Shown here one piece after another: positions 1-7,478 of a stretch of 36,413 nt of DNA. The DNA lies in contig JADFKK010000039.1 in the NCBI GenBank assembly GCA_022564995.1, positions 1 through 36,413 of the forward strand. The letters run 5' to 3'. Source of the stretch: Planctomycetota bacterium. GTDB taxonomy: Bacteria > Planctomycetota > Planctomycetia > Pirellulales > JADFKK01. Positions within the stretch are counted from its first letter, which is position 1; every line of letters starts with the position of its first letter. The notes under the pieces were generated by a model. That model was not told where the DNA came from, searched no databases, and saw nothing but the letters and a program-made list of their open reading frames with translations. The translations under genes were made by a program, and so were the position numbers.

Positions 1-128
1 AGCGCTACGCCAAGCACCCGCAGCAAATCAAGACCATCTGCTGCGGGCTAAAGCGGTCGCTGATCCTGAAGAAATATCGAACCGCCGGACAATTGCGCGA
101 GTATTTAGAGATGATGCAGTGGGATTAA
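1..128 (+). CDS. C-terminal end of an unidentified protein (partial)
   Basis: An open frame enters from the left edge and ends at TAA 126-128, giving about 41 visible residues that finish in REYLEMMQWD. The stretch is basic (several Lys and Arg) and has a Cys-Cys pair followed by GLKRSLILKKY. I do not recognise the family from this fragment. That it is coding is inferred from the open frame and ordinary amino-acid composition. The stop codon is followed immediately by four G-tracts. The start and most of the gene lie outside the window. Confidence 0.5.
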   Translation, partial: RYAKHPQQIKTICCGLKRSLILKKYRTAGQLREYLEMMQWD

Positions 129-303
129 GGGGCTGGGGACTGGGGACTGGGGAAGAGCAAAGTGGCGACGACACGCTCTGTCTGGAGTTTTGTAAAGCCG
201 CGACCAGTGGTCGCGCCCCCATAAAGCCACGACCGCTGGTCGCGCCCGAACGTGCAGTCAGTCATCCATGCCAGCGAGCGCAAAACTGAAGGATGCCGCG
301 TAA
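129..303. repeat. Intergenic G-tract run and two direct hairpin repeats
   Basis: Four GGGG tracts at 129-132, 135-138, 142-145 and 149-152 are separated by 2-3 nt and fit a canonical G-quadruplex pattern. The 7-nt unit CTGGGGA occurs three times in a row (133-153). Further on, two near-identical 26-nt copies at 193-218 and 222-247 each hold a hairpin around CGACC..GGTCG. No open frame of interest is seen. Confidence 0.7.
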
Positions 304-1284
304 GTGACCAACCCGACCGCTCAAACCCGCACTCCCCTCGTCGACGCCCACACGCACATCTTCCTCTGGGGCGAAAATCCGCGCGAGGGTTATCTCTCCG
401 AGCGCACCCGCCGGTCTTGGCTCACGCGGCTGATTATCCGCTTGACCGGCATCGACCGCGAGCAGGGCGAGACGCTTAGCGAGAAGATGCGGCACCGGCT
501 GTTGCGGCATCTGGAGGCTTCGCGGATCGATTACGCGGTGGTACTGGCCCAGGATGCGGTCTACCGGCACGACGGTTCGCGGGACGATGCCTCGACGCAC
601 TTCTACGTGTCGAACGATTACGTGCTCGACCTGGCCAAGCGCTCGGCTAAGGTGCTGCCCGGCTGTTCGATCAATCCCTGGCGCAAGGACGCGCTCTCCG
701 AGTTGGAACGCTGCCACGCGGCCGGGGCGCGGCTGATCAAACTGCACACGGCCATTCAGGGCGTCGACCCCGAGCGCAAGGAGTTCGACCCGTTCTACGC
801 GCGAGCCCGCGAGTTGGACATGGTGCTGATGTTTCACACCGGCTACGAGCATTCCTGCACGGTCGTCTCGCAGCGTTACACCGACCCGGGGCAGCTTGCC
901 CGGCCGCTCGGTCATGGCGGCGTGATCATCGCGGCCCACTGCGGCACCTGTGCGCTGTTCGACCCCGAGGATTATTACCCCGCTTTCGTGCGGATGATGC
1001 AGCGCCACGACAATCTCTACGGCGACACGGCCATCATGGCCAGCCTGATTCGCTGGGGCTCGCTCAAGCGTCTCAGTCTCGAAGACGCCGACATCCGCAG
1101 CCGCATCCTGCACGGCAGCGACTACCCCTTCCCGCCCGCCCGCCTGCCGTATCTCCTCCGCACCGGCCTGTTCCCGCCCGAGCGGAGAAATCCGTTAGAC
1201 ATGGACCTGCGAATCAAGCAGTCGTTTGAGTTGGGGGAAGGTTACGGCGATCGGGTGTTGGAGTTGTTGGGGTTGGGAACGTAG
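304..1284 (+). CDS. Amidohydrolase-2 family metal-dependent hydrolase
   Basis: Predicted cytoplasmic TIM-barrel hydrolase of the amidohydrolase superfamily, 326 aa. The N-terminal metal-binding motif VDAHTHIF (His16, His18) opens the barrel. LMFHTG (His178), IIAAHCGT (His212) and HGSDYPFPP (Asp273) match the later metal and catalytic positions of the family. The start is GTG 304, because an in-frame TAA lies directly upstream at 301-303. Family members decarboxylate or hydrolyse ring and amide substrates; the substrate here cannot be read from sequence. There is no signal peptide. The gene stands alone, with the TIR gene converging on it from the other strand. Confident on superfamily, not on reaction. 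Confidence 0.85.
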   Translation: MTNPTAQTRTPLVDAHTHIFLWGENPREGYLSERTRRSWLTRLIIRLTGIDREQGETLSEKMRHRLLRHLEASRIDYAVVLAQDAVYRHDGSRDDASTHFYVSNDYVLDLAKRSAKVLPGCSINPWRKDALSELERCHAAGARLIKLHTAIQGVDPERKEFDPFYARARELDMVLMFHTGYEHSCTVVSQRYTDPGQLARPLGHGGVIIAAHCGTCALFDPEDYYPAFVRMMQRHDNLYGDTAIMASLIRWGSLKRLSLEDADIRSRILHGSDYPFPPARLPYLLRTGLFPPERRNPLDMDLRIKQSFELGEGYGDRVLELLGLGT

Positions 1285-1292
1285 GATCGGCA

Positions 1293-1382
1293 TCAACCTT
1301 CCGGGTTGTCCAACAATTCCTGCAATCGCTGGGCAAGCTCGGCGGGAAACTTCGCGGCCACCGGCGGGTTACGTTTGAGCAT
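1293..1382 (-). CDS. Possible 29-aa small ORF or gene remnant
   Basis: A short ATG-to-TGA frame lies 9 nt downstream of the TIR gene on the same strand. It encodes a plausible, Leu- and Pro-containing peptide with the helix-like stretch AELAQRLQELLDNPEG. It could be a small accessory protein of the TIR gene, the tail of a degraded gene, or chance. No ribosome-binding site is visible. Weak call. Confidence 0.2.
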   Translation of the reverse strand: MLKRNPPVAAKFPAELAQRLQELLDNPEG

Positions 1383-1391
1383 GTAACGCGT

Positions 1392-2228
1392 TCAAAGGAG
1401 TAACGGACTCAATTTGCCGATCTGATCGTAGTTGTCGAGCATGTCTTCAGGGAGTTTCCCTAATTCCATGATCTGTCTATTGATGTTTGAGATATTGAGA
1501 CCGAGCCTTTCTATGTGTTGACTCAGTATCGTTCGGCGGTGTTCGTTTTGCTCCTGTTCTAGAGCGTCTATATTATCCTTGAGATCACAACGATATCGTT
1601 CGAGTTGGACTCTTAGTTCTGCGATGTGACGTTGGTCAGTTCGCTCCGACACTGAATCGTGCCGGGACATCGATCGAATCGCGGACAAAATTTCTCCAAC
1701 CGCATCTTCGGTTGATATTTTTGGCTGATCTCCAGTGGGAATCGCGTCGGGAATCTGCTTGAGCTTGCCCTCCAAGTCATCCCACCATTTGTTAAAGGCC
1801 CTCTTGAGTCGCTCATCAGATCGACGGTCGTTTGAATCCAGGGCACGGTTGATCGTCCGAGCGAGGCGATAGTTGTCCTGTTCATTCTTTGCAATGGTCG
1901 CCTGAAACTCCGAGAGTGGTTGACTTATCTGGCCAGGTTCAAGGTCGAAGAGGTAAGTCATCACCTGGCGCTGATCGATCGATTTTGAGAGCGCCCCCGA
2001 CTCAAACAGAATCCACGGTGCGGTCAGATTGGTCGCCGTCAGGCAGATGATCCCGACGTGCGTGTTCTCCAAGTTTTCCGCGATCACCGACCGACCGCTT
2101 TCCCCCTTCGCGATCTCGCGAGACATGAACGGCTCCACCGTGGGGAACATGTCGGGCAACCAATCGTAAAGTGCCTCCGCAACTTTCAGGCTTGCATCAC
2201 CCGACCAACTCAAAAACACCTTCATCAC
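1392..2228 (-). CDS. TIR-domain protein with C-terminal coiled coil
   Basis: 278 aa. Residues 1 to about 140 look like a bacterial TIR domain: the first strand is KVFLSWSGD, a BB-loop-like stretch VEPFMSREIAKGESG follows, and ENTHVGIICLT then PWILFESGAL place a Glu (residue 76) where TIR NADases have their catalytic glutamate. Residues about 195-260 are rich in Glu, Gln, Arg and Leu in heptad-like spacing and probably form a coiled coil that oligomerises the protein. Bacterial TIR proteins commonly act in phage defence by cleaving NAD+ or making cyclic ADP-ribose signals, or as effectors. No Thoeris partner (ThsA) or other recognisable sensor lies beside it, so it may be self-contained. A GCTACATGTAGC palindrome sits 56 bp upstream of the start. 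Confidence 0.8.
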   Translation of the reverse strand: MMKVFLSWSGDASLKVAEALYDWLPDMFPTVEPFMSREIAKGESGRSVIAENLENTHVGIICLTATNLTAPWILFESGALSKSIDQRQVMTYLFDLEPGQISQPLSEFQATIAKNEQDNYRLARTINRALDSNDRRSDERLKRAFNKWWDDLEGKLKQIPDAIPTGDQPKISTEDAVGEILSAIRSMSRHDSVSERTDQRHIAELRVQLERYRCDLKDNIDALEQEQNEHRRTILSQHIERLGLNISNINRQIMELGKLPEDMLDNYDQIGKLSPLLL

Positions 2229-2283
2229 GTCACCTCCGAGGTTGTAGATGGGTCCGGATCGGCCATGCTACCACACCCCGATT

Positions 2284-2295
2284 GCTACATGTAGC
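2284..2295. promoter_or_regulatory. 12-bp perfect palindrome upstream of the TIR gene
   Basis: GCTACATGTAGC is a perfect palindrome about 56 bp before the TIR start codon. It could be a repressor operator, but no regulator gene is adjacent, so this is only a candidate. Confidence 0.25.
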
Positions 2296-2470
2296 ACCTT
2301 TTCCGGAAAATCCCCCGCGGCTTCTTTCAAAACGTGACGCATCAAGCGGTAAAGTAGCGTGCAATTCTGCGGCCGATCGTTTACACTTATGGCCGGCGCG
2401 GCGGCCGGGAGGGTCGGTTCGTTTAACCGCAGTGCGCAATGGGCCGCGCGCGTTGGTGGGAAGCGCAAAT

Positions 2471-2660
2471 CAGCCGCGGAGCGGCGACATCAAATAGCCT
2501 GGGGCGCGAGCCCCAGGAGAGAGTTTTCCAAATACGTTTTCAAGCCCCGGAGGGGCGACATCGGGGTGATGCCGCATTGCGTGTCGCCCCTCCCGGGCTT
2601 TCGGTTTTATTATCGATTATTCCTGGGGCTAACTATCGTCCCTCCGGGACTGAAAAAGTT
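2471..2660. repeat. REP-like composite repeat block
   Basis: This block holds an 8-bp stem with a GCGA tetraloop (2498-2517), then a 19-nt inverted repeat matching at 18 of 19 positions (2542-2560 with 2582-2600, core AGGGGCGACA). Degenerate copies of the same core lie at about 2472-2490 and 2630-2650. The rest of 2229-2686 has no credible gene. Overlapping open frames here are by-products of the repeats. The element looks like a dispersed REP-type repeat. Confidence 0.7.
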
Positions 2661-2686
2661 GAATCCAAATAGCACAGGAGATTGTC

Positions 2687-3733
2687 ATGTCGAAACAAAT
2701 CATCTCAGCGAGCCTCGACCGTCGTCACTTTTTGAAGACCACCGGGGTGGCCGCGCTGGCCACGGCTGCTGTGCCGGCGGTGGCTAAGGCGGCGAAGGAG
2801 AAGAAGAGCACGCCGGAGTCGCTGGTGGAGGTGTTGTATAAGACGATGAGCGACAAGCAGAAGAAGGAGGTTTGCTTTGATTGGGATCACGTCGACAAGA
2901 AGCGAGGGCTGCTGCGGACTCGGTTGGAGAATAACTGGAAGATCACGAAGCCGAGTATTAAGAGTTCGTTCTATACGGCCGAGCAGCAGAGCTTGATTCG
3001 CGCGATCTTCGAGGGCATGACCAACCCCGATTGGCACGCGCGGTGGGACGAGCAACTCAAAGGCGACGTCGGCGGGTTCGGCAGACGGCAGAGCATCGCT
3101 ATCTTCGGCACGCCGGGCGGCGATAAGTTTGAGTTCGTGCTGGCCAGCCGGCACATGACGCTTCGCTGCGACGGCAACAGCGCCGAGCACCTGGCCTTCG
3201 GCGGACCGATCCTCTATGCCCACGAAGGCGACGGGCTGTTCGAGAAGCCGGGCCATCCGAACAACGTCTTCTGGCATCAGGCGGTCGAGGCCAACAAGCT
3301 GTTCGGAATGCTTGACGGAAAACAGCAGAAGCAGGCGCTGGTGGTCAAAAACATGCCGACCGAAGAGAAGGTCGGCTTCCGCGGCGCCAAAGGCAAGTTC
3401 GACGGCCTGCCGGTCAACGAGTTTTCCCGCGACCAGAAAGAGCACTTGCAAAAGATCATGAAGCTGCTGCTCGAGCCGTTCCGCCAGTCGGACCAGGACG
3501 AGGTGGTCCGCTGTCTCGACGTGCAAGGCGGCTTGGACAAATGCCACATGGCGTTCTACAAGGAAAGCGACCTGGGCAACGACAGCGTGTGGGATAACTG
3601 GCGCATCGAAGGCCCGGCCTTCGTCTGGTATTTCCGCGGCGACCCGCACGTGCATGTGTGGGTCAACGTCTCCGACGACCCGAGCGTGAAGCTGAACAGT
3701 TGGCAGAATTCGATTTTGCGAAAGAAGGCGTAG
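2687..3733 (+). CDS. DUF3500 family protein with Tat signal
   Basis: 348 aa. The N-terminus has a twin-arginine export signal (RRHFLKTTGVAALATAAV, residues 12-29) ending near AVAKA, so the protein is exported folded. The remainder resembles the DUF3500 family, including the characteristic late motif GPAFVWYFRGDPHVHVWV near residues 308-325. DUF3500 proteins have no settled function; His-rich motifs such as PHVHVWV suggest metal or small-ligand binding, which is inference. The ATG at 2687 is preceded by CACAGGAG, a good ribosome-binding site. The gene ends 2 nt before the converging DegT gene ends on the other strand. Confidence 0.75.
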   Translation: MSKQIISASLDRRHFLKTTGVAALATAAVPAVAKAAKEKKSTPESLVEVLYKTMSDKQKKEVCFDWDHVDKKRGLLRTRLENNWKITKPSIKSSFYTAEQQSLIRAIFEGMTNPDWHARWDEQLKGDVGGFGRRQSIAIFGTPGGDKFEFVLASRHMTLRCDGNSAEHLAFGGPILYAHEGDGLFEKPGHPNNVFWHQAVEANKLFGMLDGKQQKQALVVKNMPTEEKVGFRGAKGKFDGLPVNEFSRDQKEHLQKIMKLLLEPFRQSDQDEVVRCLDVQGGLDKCHMAFYKESDLGNDSVWDNWRIEGPAFVWYFRGDPHVHVWVNVSDDPSVKLNSWQNSILRKKA

Positions 3734-3734
3734 G

Positions 3735-4922
3735 TCATGCTGTGCATGACGCGGTGCGCGCTTCGGGCACTTGTTTATATTCGGGCCAACTCGCCAAATC
3801 GACCAGCGCTGCTGCGATTCGCTCCAGATGCGGCTCGGTGAGGTCTTGATAGATCGGGATTTCGATCAAGTGATCGACCAGGAACTCGACGTCGGGAAAT
3901 TCGCCGCGGGGCAGGTGCGGGTGATGGATGCCCCAGACCCCGATGGCGTCGATGCCGGCGGCGTGGAAACGCTCGATCGTGGGAAATTTGTCTTTGACCA
4001 GCACCGGAAGAAACAGCGGCACGGCGCCCTCGGGCAGCTCTTCGCGGAGCACGGCTACGTCGGTGTCGGCCAGCCGACGCACGAGCGACTGATAGTTTTC
4101 GCGGCGCCGCAGGGCGATCCGCCGATAGTCGAAACGCCGGATCAGCCAGCGGGTGATCGGCCCCATGTTCCAATCGATGAGCGAGGGATCGAAGTCGAGT
4201 GAATCGGGGCAATCGACCGCCAGCTTCGATCGCCGCACCACAGCGCGGCAGGGCCATTCGATGAGTCGACGCAGTGCGAGGCCCGCGCGCCCGCCGTGCA
4301 GTTCCAGGTGATTCAGCGCGTGCTTTACCGTTAGGTTCAACTCCGAATAAAAGCTGCTGCGGATCGGCAACGGCGGCAGTTCGACGTCGTTGCGGTTGAC
4401 GGCCAAAATGCCCCCGGCCGCGGTCGGCACGCTTTTGTACAAACAGAAGATACTCACGTCGCCCCAACTGCCCAGCGGCCGATCGCCGGCGCGCCCCAGC
4501 AGTGACAGCGCAACGTCTTCGATCAGATAGATACCGTGCCGGTCGGCCATTTTGCGCAGCTCGGCAATCGGCGCGGGGAAGCCGAAGAAGTGAATCACGT
4601 ACAGCGCCTTGGTGGCCGGCGTGATCAGCGATTCGATTTCGCCTAAGTCAATTTCCAGATCTCGGCGGACACCGTAATACTTCAGCCGACAGCCCATGTG
4701 CAATAGCGGCGCCGACTCGGTGCCGCTGTGATAGGCGGGAAAAACGATCTCGTCGCCCTGGCCCAGGCCCAGCGCCTTGGCCCCGTGATAGAGCGCGTTG
4801 CGTCCGAGGTAATACTGTCGGGTTCGCTCCGCGCAAAGCGGGAACGGCAGCGCAGAGTGACTTTGCCGCTTCCAAAGGGAGCGGGTGCCGAGAGTTTGAT
4901 ACGAGGGAATCCAAGGCGGCAT
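3735..4922 (-). CDS. DegT/DnrJ/EryC1/StrS family PLP aminotransferase
   Basis: PLP-dependent enzyme of the sugar-aminotransferase type, about 395 aa. GRNALYHGAKALGLGQGDEIVFP matches the N-terminal cofactor-phosphate region. LIEDVALSLLG carries the cofactor Asp (about residue 136), and FCLYKSVPTAAGG carries the likely Schiff-base Lys (about 163). Members usually aminate nucleotide-linked keto-sugars for surface polysaccharides; the substrate here is unknown, and the sequence after the Lys is atypical for classical family members. I chose the ATG at 4922 because the upstream extension to 5009 has no homology-like sequence. No polysaccharide genes are adjacent. Both the aminotransferase and the DUF3500 gene end within 2 nt of each other. 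Confidence 0.75.
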   Translation of the reverse strand: MPPWIPSYQTLGTRSLWKRQSHSALPFPLCAERTRQYYLGRNALYHGAKALGLGQGDEIVFPAYHSGTESAPLLHMGCRLKYYGVRRDLEIDLGEIESLITPATKALYVIHFFGFPAPIAELRKMADRHGIYLIEDVALSLLGRAGDRPLGSWGDVSIFCLYKSVPTAAGGILAVNRNDVELPPLPIRSSFYSELNLTVKHALNHLELHGGRAGLALRRLIEWPCRAVVRRSKLAVDCPDSLDFDPSLIDWNMGPITRWLIRRFDYRRIALRRRENYQSLVRRLADTDVAVLREELPEGAVPLFLPVLVKDKFPTIERFHAAGIDAIGVWGIHHPHLPRGEFPDVEFLVDHLIEIPIYQDLTEPHLERIAAALVDLASWPEYKQVPEARTASCTA

Positions 4923-5430
4923 GGCGATTGGGCGGTTTGAGGAGGAAAGCGAAGCCAGCACGAACGTCTTTATTGACAACATGACAACCATAGCTCGCCG
5001 GGCGGTCACTCCCTACTTGACGCGAAAGCGTGACGAACGGTGCGATGCGAACAGCCGGCACGAACGGGGCATGACACGCTTTTGGGCCTTTGTTTTGCAC
5101 CGTGACGTGCTCCTTACGGCCCTTACGGATCGACGTATCTCGAATGACTTCCATCAGATACAACATATCTCGGCAGCCATCCTTGGAACCTGGGCCGGTG
5201 CCCAATACAATGTTCCGTTGCGGTCGGCATCGTGCCGACCATCGATTTTGTCCTCTGCTTTGGCGGCTGGATCGACCGAAAACTATGGATGGCCTTTGGC
5301 CGAATAGGAAAAAGCCCGGCGTCTTTTTGCAGGCGTCGGGCTGTTGTTTTTTTGCGTGATTCACGACCCTGGCCTTCCGGCCAGGGCTCGGGTTGTCTCT
5401 TAAGTTGAATTGAATTGGAATTCCGCTGGG
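4923..5430. other. Intergenic stretch with three hairpins, no clear gene
   Basis: This 508-bp gap lies between two divergent genes. It contains an 8-bp perfect hairpin (5222-5240, GGTCGGCA/TGCCGACC), a terminator-like hairpin (5313-5353) and another 8-bp perfect hairpin (5367-5386, CCCTGGCC/GGCCAGGG). Open frames on both strands here lack family-like sequence. A terminator between divergent genes hints at a small transcript starting within 4930-5300. Confidence 0.5.
5313..5353 (+). terminator. Rho-independent terminator-like hairpin
   Basis: An 11-bp stem (5313-5323 with 5332-5342, two G-U pairs) is followed on the plus strand by a T-rich run (5343-5353). On the minus strand it is likewise followed by TTTTT, so it could work in both directions. 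No protein-coding gene ends just before it. Confidence 0.6.
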
Positions 5431-5820
5431 ATGCCTTCGTTTACTCATCATATTTTTGTTTGTTGTAATCGTCGCGAGCCGGGCAACGTGCGCGGCTGTT
5501 GCGATCCTGATGCGAGCGAGTCGCTGCGCATGGCGTTCAAGATGGCGCTACAACGACGCAACCTCGGCCCGACGGTTCGTGCCAACAAGGCCGGCTGTCT
5601 CGACCAGTGTGAGCAGGGGCCGACCGTGGTCATCTATCCACAGCAGATTTGGTATGGCGGCGTTCGCCTGCAAGACGTCGAGCGAATCATCGACGAGACA
5701 ATCATCGGCGGGCACGTGCTTGACGATCTGTTGATCGCGGGCGAAATGCTCAACACCAAAGGGAAAGGCCCACCGCAAGCCGCCGGCGAAGGCGAAGCGG
5801 CGGTGGGACAGACAAAATGA
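5431..5820 (+). CDS. Thioredoxin-like [2Fe-2S] ferredoxin
   Basis: About 129 aa, cytoplasmic. The fold resembles NuoE-type/Shethna-like ferredoxins. FVCCNRREPGNVRGCC supplies the first cysteines (Cys11, 12, 23, 24 from the ATG at 5431) and NKAGCLDQCEQGPTVVIYP the second pair (Cys56, Cys60). GGVRLQDVERIIDETI is the usual C-terminal helix region. It likely carries a [2Fe-2S] cluster for electron transfer; the partner is unknown. An in-frame ATG at 5410 would add seven residues. The stop overlaps the trkA start (ATGA at 5817-5820), so translation is probably coupled, linking this redox protein to potassium uptake. Confidence 0.8.
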   Translation: MPSFTHHIFVCCNRREPGNVRGCCDPDASESLRMAFKMALQRRNLGPTVRANKAGCLDQCEQGPTVVIYPQQIWYGGVRLQDVERIIDETIIGGHVLDDLLIAGEMLNTKGKGPPQAAGEGEAAVGQTK

Positions 5821-7163
5821 GAATCGTCGTCATGGGCGCAGGCACGGTCGGCACTTCGATTGCCGAGATGCTCTGCCAGTTCAAACATAGCGTGACGGTC
5901 ATCGACGAGGATCGCCAGCGCATCCGCGCGCTGAATGAAAAGCTCGACGTGCGGGCGCTGACCGGCTCGGCGGCCCGATCGAGTGTGTTGTTTCAGGCCG
6001 ACGTGTTGGGGGCCGATTTGGCTTTGGCGGTTACCGGCAGCGACGAGGTGAACATGATCGCCGCCAGCATGGCCAAGGCGATGGGCGCCCACCGCAGCGT
6101 TGCGCGGGTGTACGCTCCGGTGTTTCGCGACGCCAGCACGTTCGACTATCAGCGACACTTCAACATCGACCGGCTATTGAGCCTGGAACATCTCTCGGCG
6201 CTGGAGCTGGCCCGCGGCATTCGCTCGCCCGGTTCGGTGGCGGTGGAAAATTTCGCCCGTAGCAACCTGGAGGTTCACGAGATCGTCATCGCGAAGAAGA
6301 CCAAGGCGGTCGGTGTGGCCTTGCGAGATTTGGGCCTGCCGCCGAAGGTGCGCATCGGCTCGATCTTGCGCGACGGCAAGACGTGGATCGCGGGGGCGGA
6401 AGATCGGCTGGCGGTGAACGACCAGATCACGCTGATCGGCACGAGCGACGACATCGACGACGTAAAAGATAGGTTTCAAACCGAGACGCCGCCCAAGCAA
6501 GGCATCGTCATCGCCGGCGGCGGCGAGACCGGCTTTCATCTGGCAGGCACGCTGCAAGGCCCACGATACTCAATCGTGCTATTGGAAACCGATCGTGACC
6601 GCTGCGATTTTCTAGCGGCCAATCTGGACAACACGACGGTCGTACATTGCGATGGCACGCGGCGCGAAACGCTCGAAGAGGAACGCGTCGGCAGCGCCGA
6701 TGTGTTTGTATCTTGCACGGGCGACGACGAGAATAACATTTTGGCGGCCATCGAGGCCAAGGACATCGGCGCCAGAAAAGTGATGTCGATCGTCGGCCGG
6801 CCCGACTACGCGGCTGTGATGAGCAAGGTCGGCATTGATCTGGCCGTCAGCCCTCGGCAGGTAATGGCCCGACAGGTGATGGGTTTTCTGCACAGCGGCC
6901 CGGTCGTTTCGCGAACGTCGCTGGCCGGCGGCGAGATCGGGCTGTTTGAGATCGACGTATTGCCCGATGCCCCGGCCACCGAACACGTGCTGGCTCGGCT
7001 GGAGCTGCCACAACAGTGCCTGATCGCCGCCGTGATGAGGGACGATTACGTTCGCGTGCCGGGTGCCGACGATCACTTGCGCGAAGGCGACACGGTGATT
7101 GCTTTGGTGGAGGAGTCGGCGGTGGACGAGATGCTGAAGGTGTTTAGTGTTAATGGCCAGTGA
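5817..7163 (+). CDS. trkA: Trk potassium uptake system regulator TrkA
   Basis: Peripheral cytoplasmic NAD(H)-binding subunit of the Trk K+ channel, 448 aa, close to the usual length of about 458. It has two RCK modules. The first Rossmann fold starts MRIVVMGAGTVGTSIAEML (GxGxxG at 7-12), with the acidic residue closing strand 2 in VTVIDED. A second Rossmann fold starts GIVIAGGGETGFHLAG near residue 230, and each is followed by a TrkA-C-like domain. The start overlaps the ferredoxin stop by 4 nt. trkH follows after a 315-bp gap that contains an imperfect palindrome, so co-transcription with trkH is likely but not proven. Confidence 0.93.
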   Translation: MRIVVMGAGTVGTSIAEMLCQFKHSVTVIDEDRQRIRALNEKLDVRALTGSAARSSVLFQADVLGADLALAVTGSDEVNMIAASMAKAMGAHRSVARVYAPVFRDASTFDYQRHFNIDRLLSLEHLSALELARGIRSPGSVAVENFARSNLEVHEIVIAKKTKAVGVALRDLGLPPKVRIGSILRDGKTWIAGAEDRLAVNDQITLIGTSDDIDDVKDRFQTETPPKQGIVIAGGGETGFHLAGTLQGPRYSIVLLETDRDRCDFLAANLDNTTVVHCDGTRRETLEEERVGSADVFVSCTGDDENNILAAIEAKDIGARKVMSIVGRPDYAAVMSKVGIDLAVSPRQVMARQVMGFLHSGPVVSRTSLAGGEIGLFEIDVLPDAPATEHVLARLELPQQCLIAAVMRDDYVRVPGADDHLREGDTVIALVEESAVDEMLKVFSVNGQ

Positions 7164-7248
7164 TGCGGTAGCTTGGGGCATCGTTGTTCACTGCCTCGCG
7201 GTTTGAAATCGGCAAGTCGGTTTTCGCCGCACCTTGGTGACTGATTTA

Positions 7249-7371
7249 TCATTCATTATTTGTCATCCGTCATTGGTCATTGACGAGCTTGGTGGAAGGA
7301 CTCACCGCCTTGCGGGGCAAGTTCTTTCGTCGGTTTTTAATGACTAATGACGAATGAAAAATAACAAATGA
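7249..7371. repeat. Long imperfect inverted repeat between trkA and trkH
   Basis: Two 35-nt arms (7249-7283 and 7337-7371) pair at 29 of 35 positions around a 53-nt spacer. They are AT-rich variants of a CGTCATTAGTCATT-type sequence, in contrast to the GC-rich surroundings. The arms look like a dispersed palindromic element. The rest of the 315-bp gap has no gene. Confidence 0.65.
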
Positions 7372-7478
7372 TCAATGGTGCGACGTGGGATAAGCCGAAG
7401 ATTTCACGTTGCACTTAGAGGAACTGTGCTCATCAAACCTCGGGCAAGCCTCCCGCCTCGCCCCACATTCCGGCCAAA

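Noticed and set aside
2705..3655. 316-codon minus-strand frame antisense to the DUF3500 gene
   Set aside because: No family-like sequence; it is the shadow of a high-GC gene whose other strand has a full Tat signal and a known domain.
4648..5451. 267-codon minus-strand frame spanning the start of the aminotransferase
   Set aside because: It overlaps the real aminotransferase frame and a terminator hairpin; the sequence has no recognisable domain.
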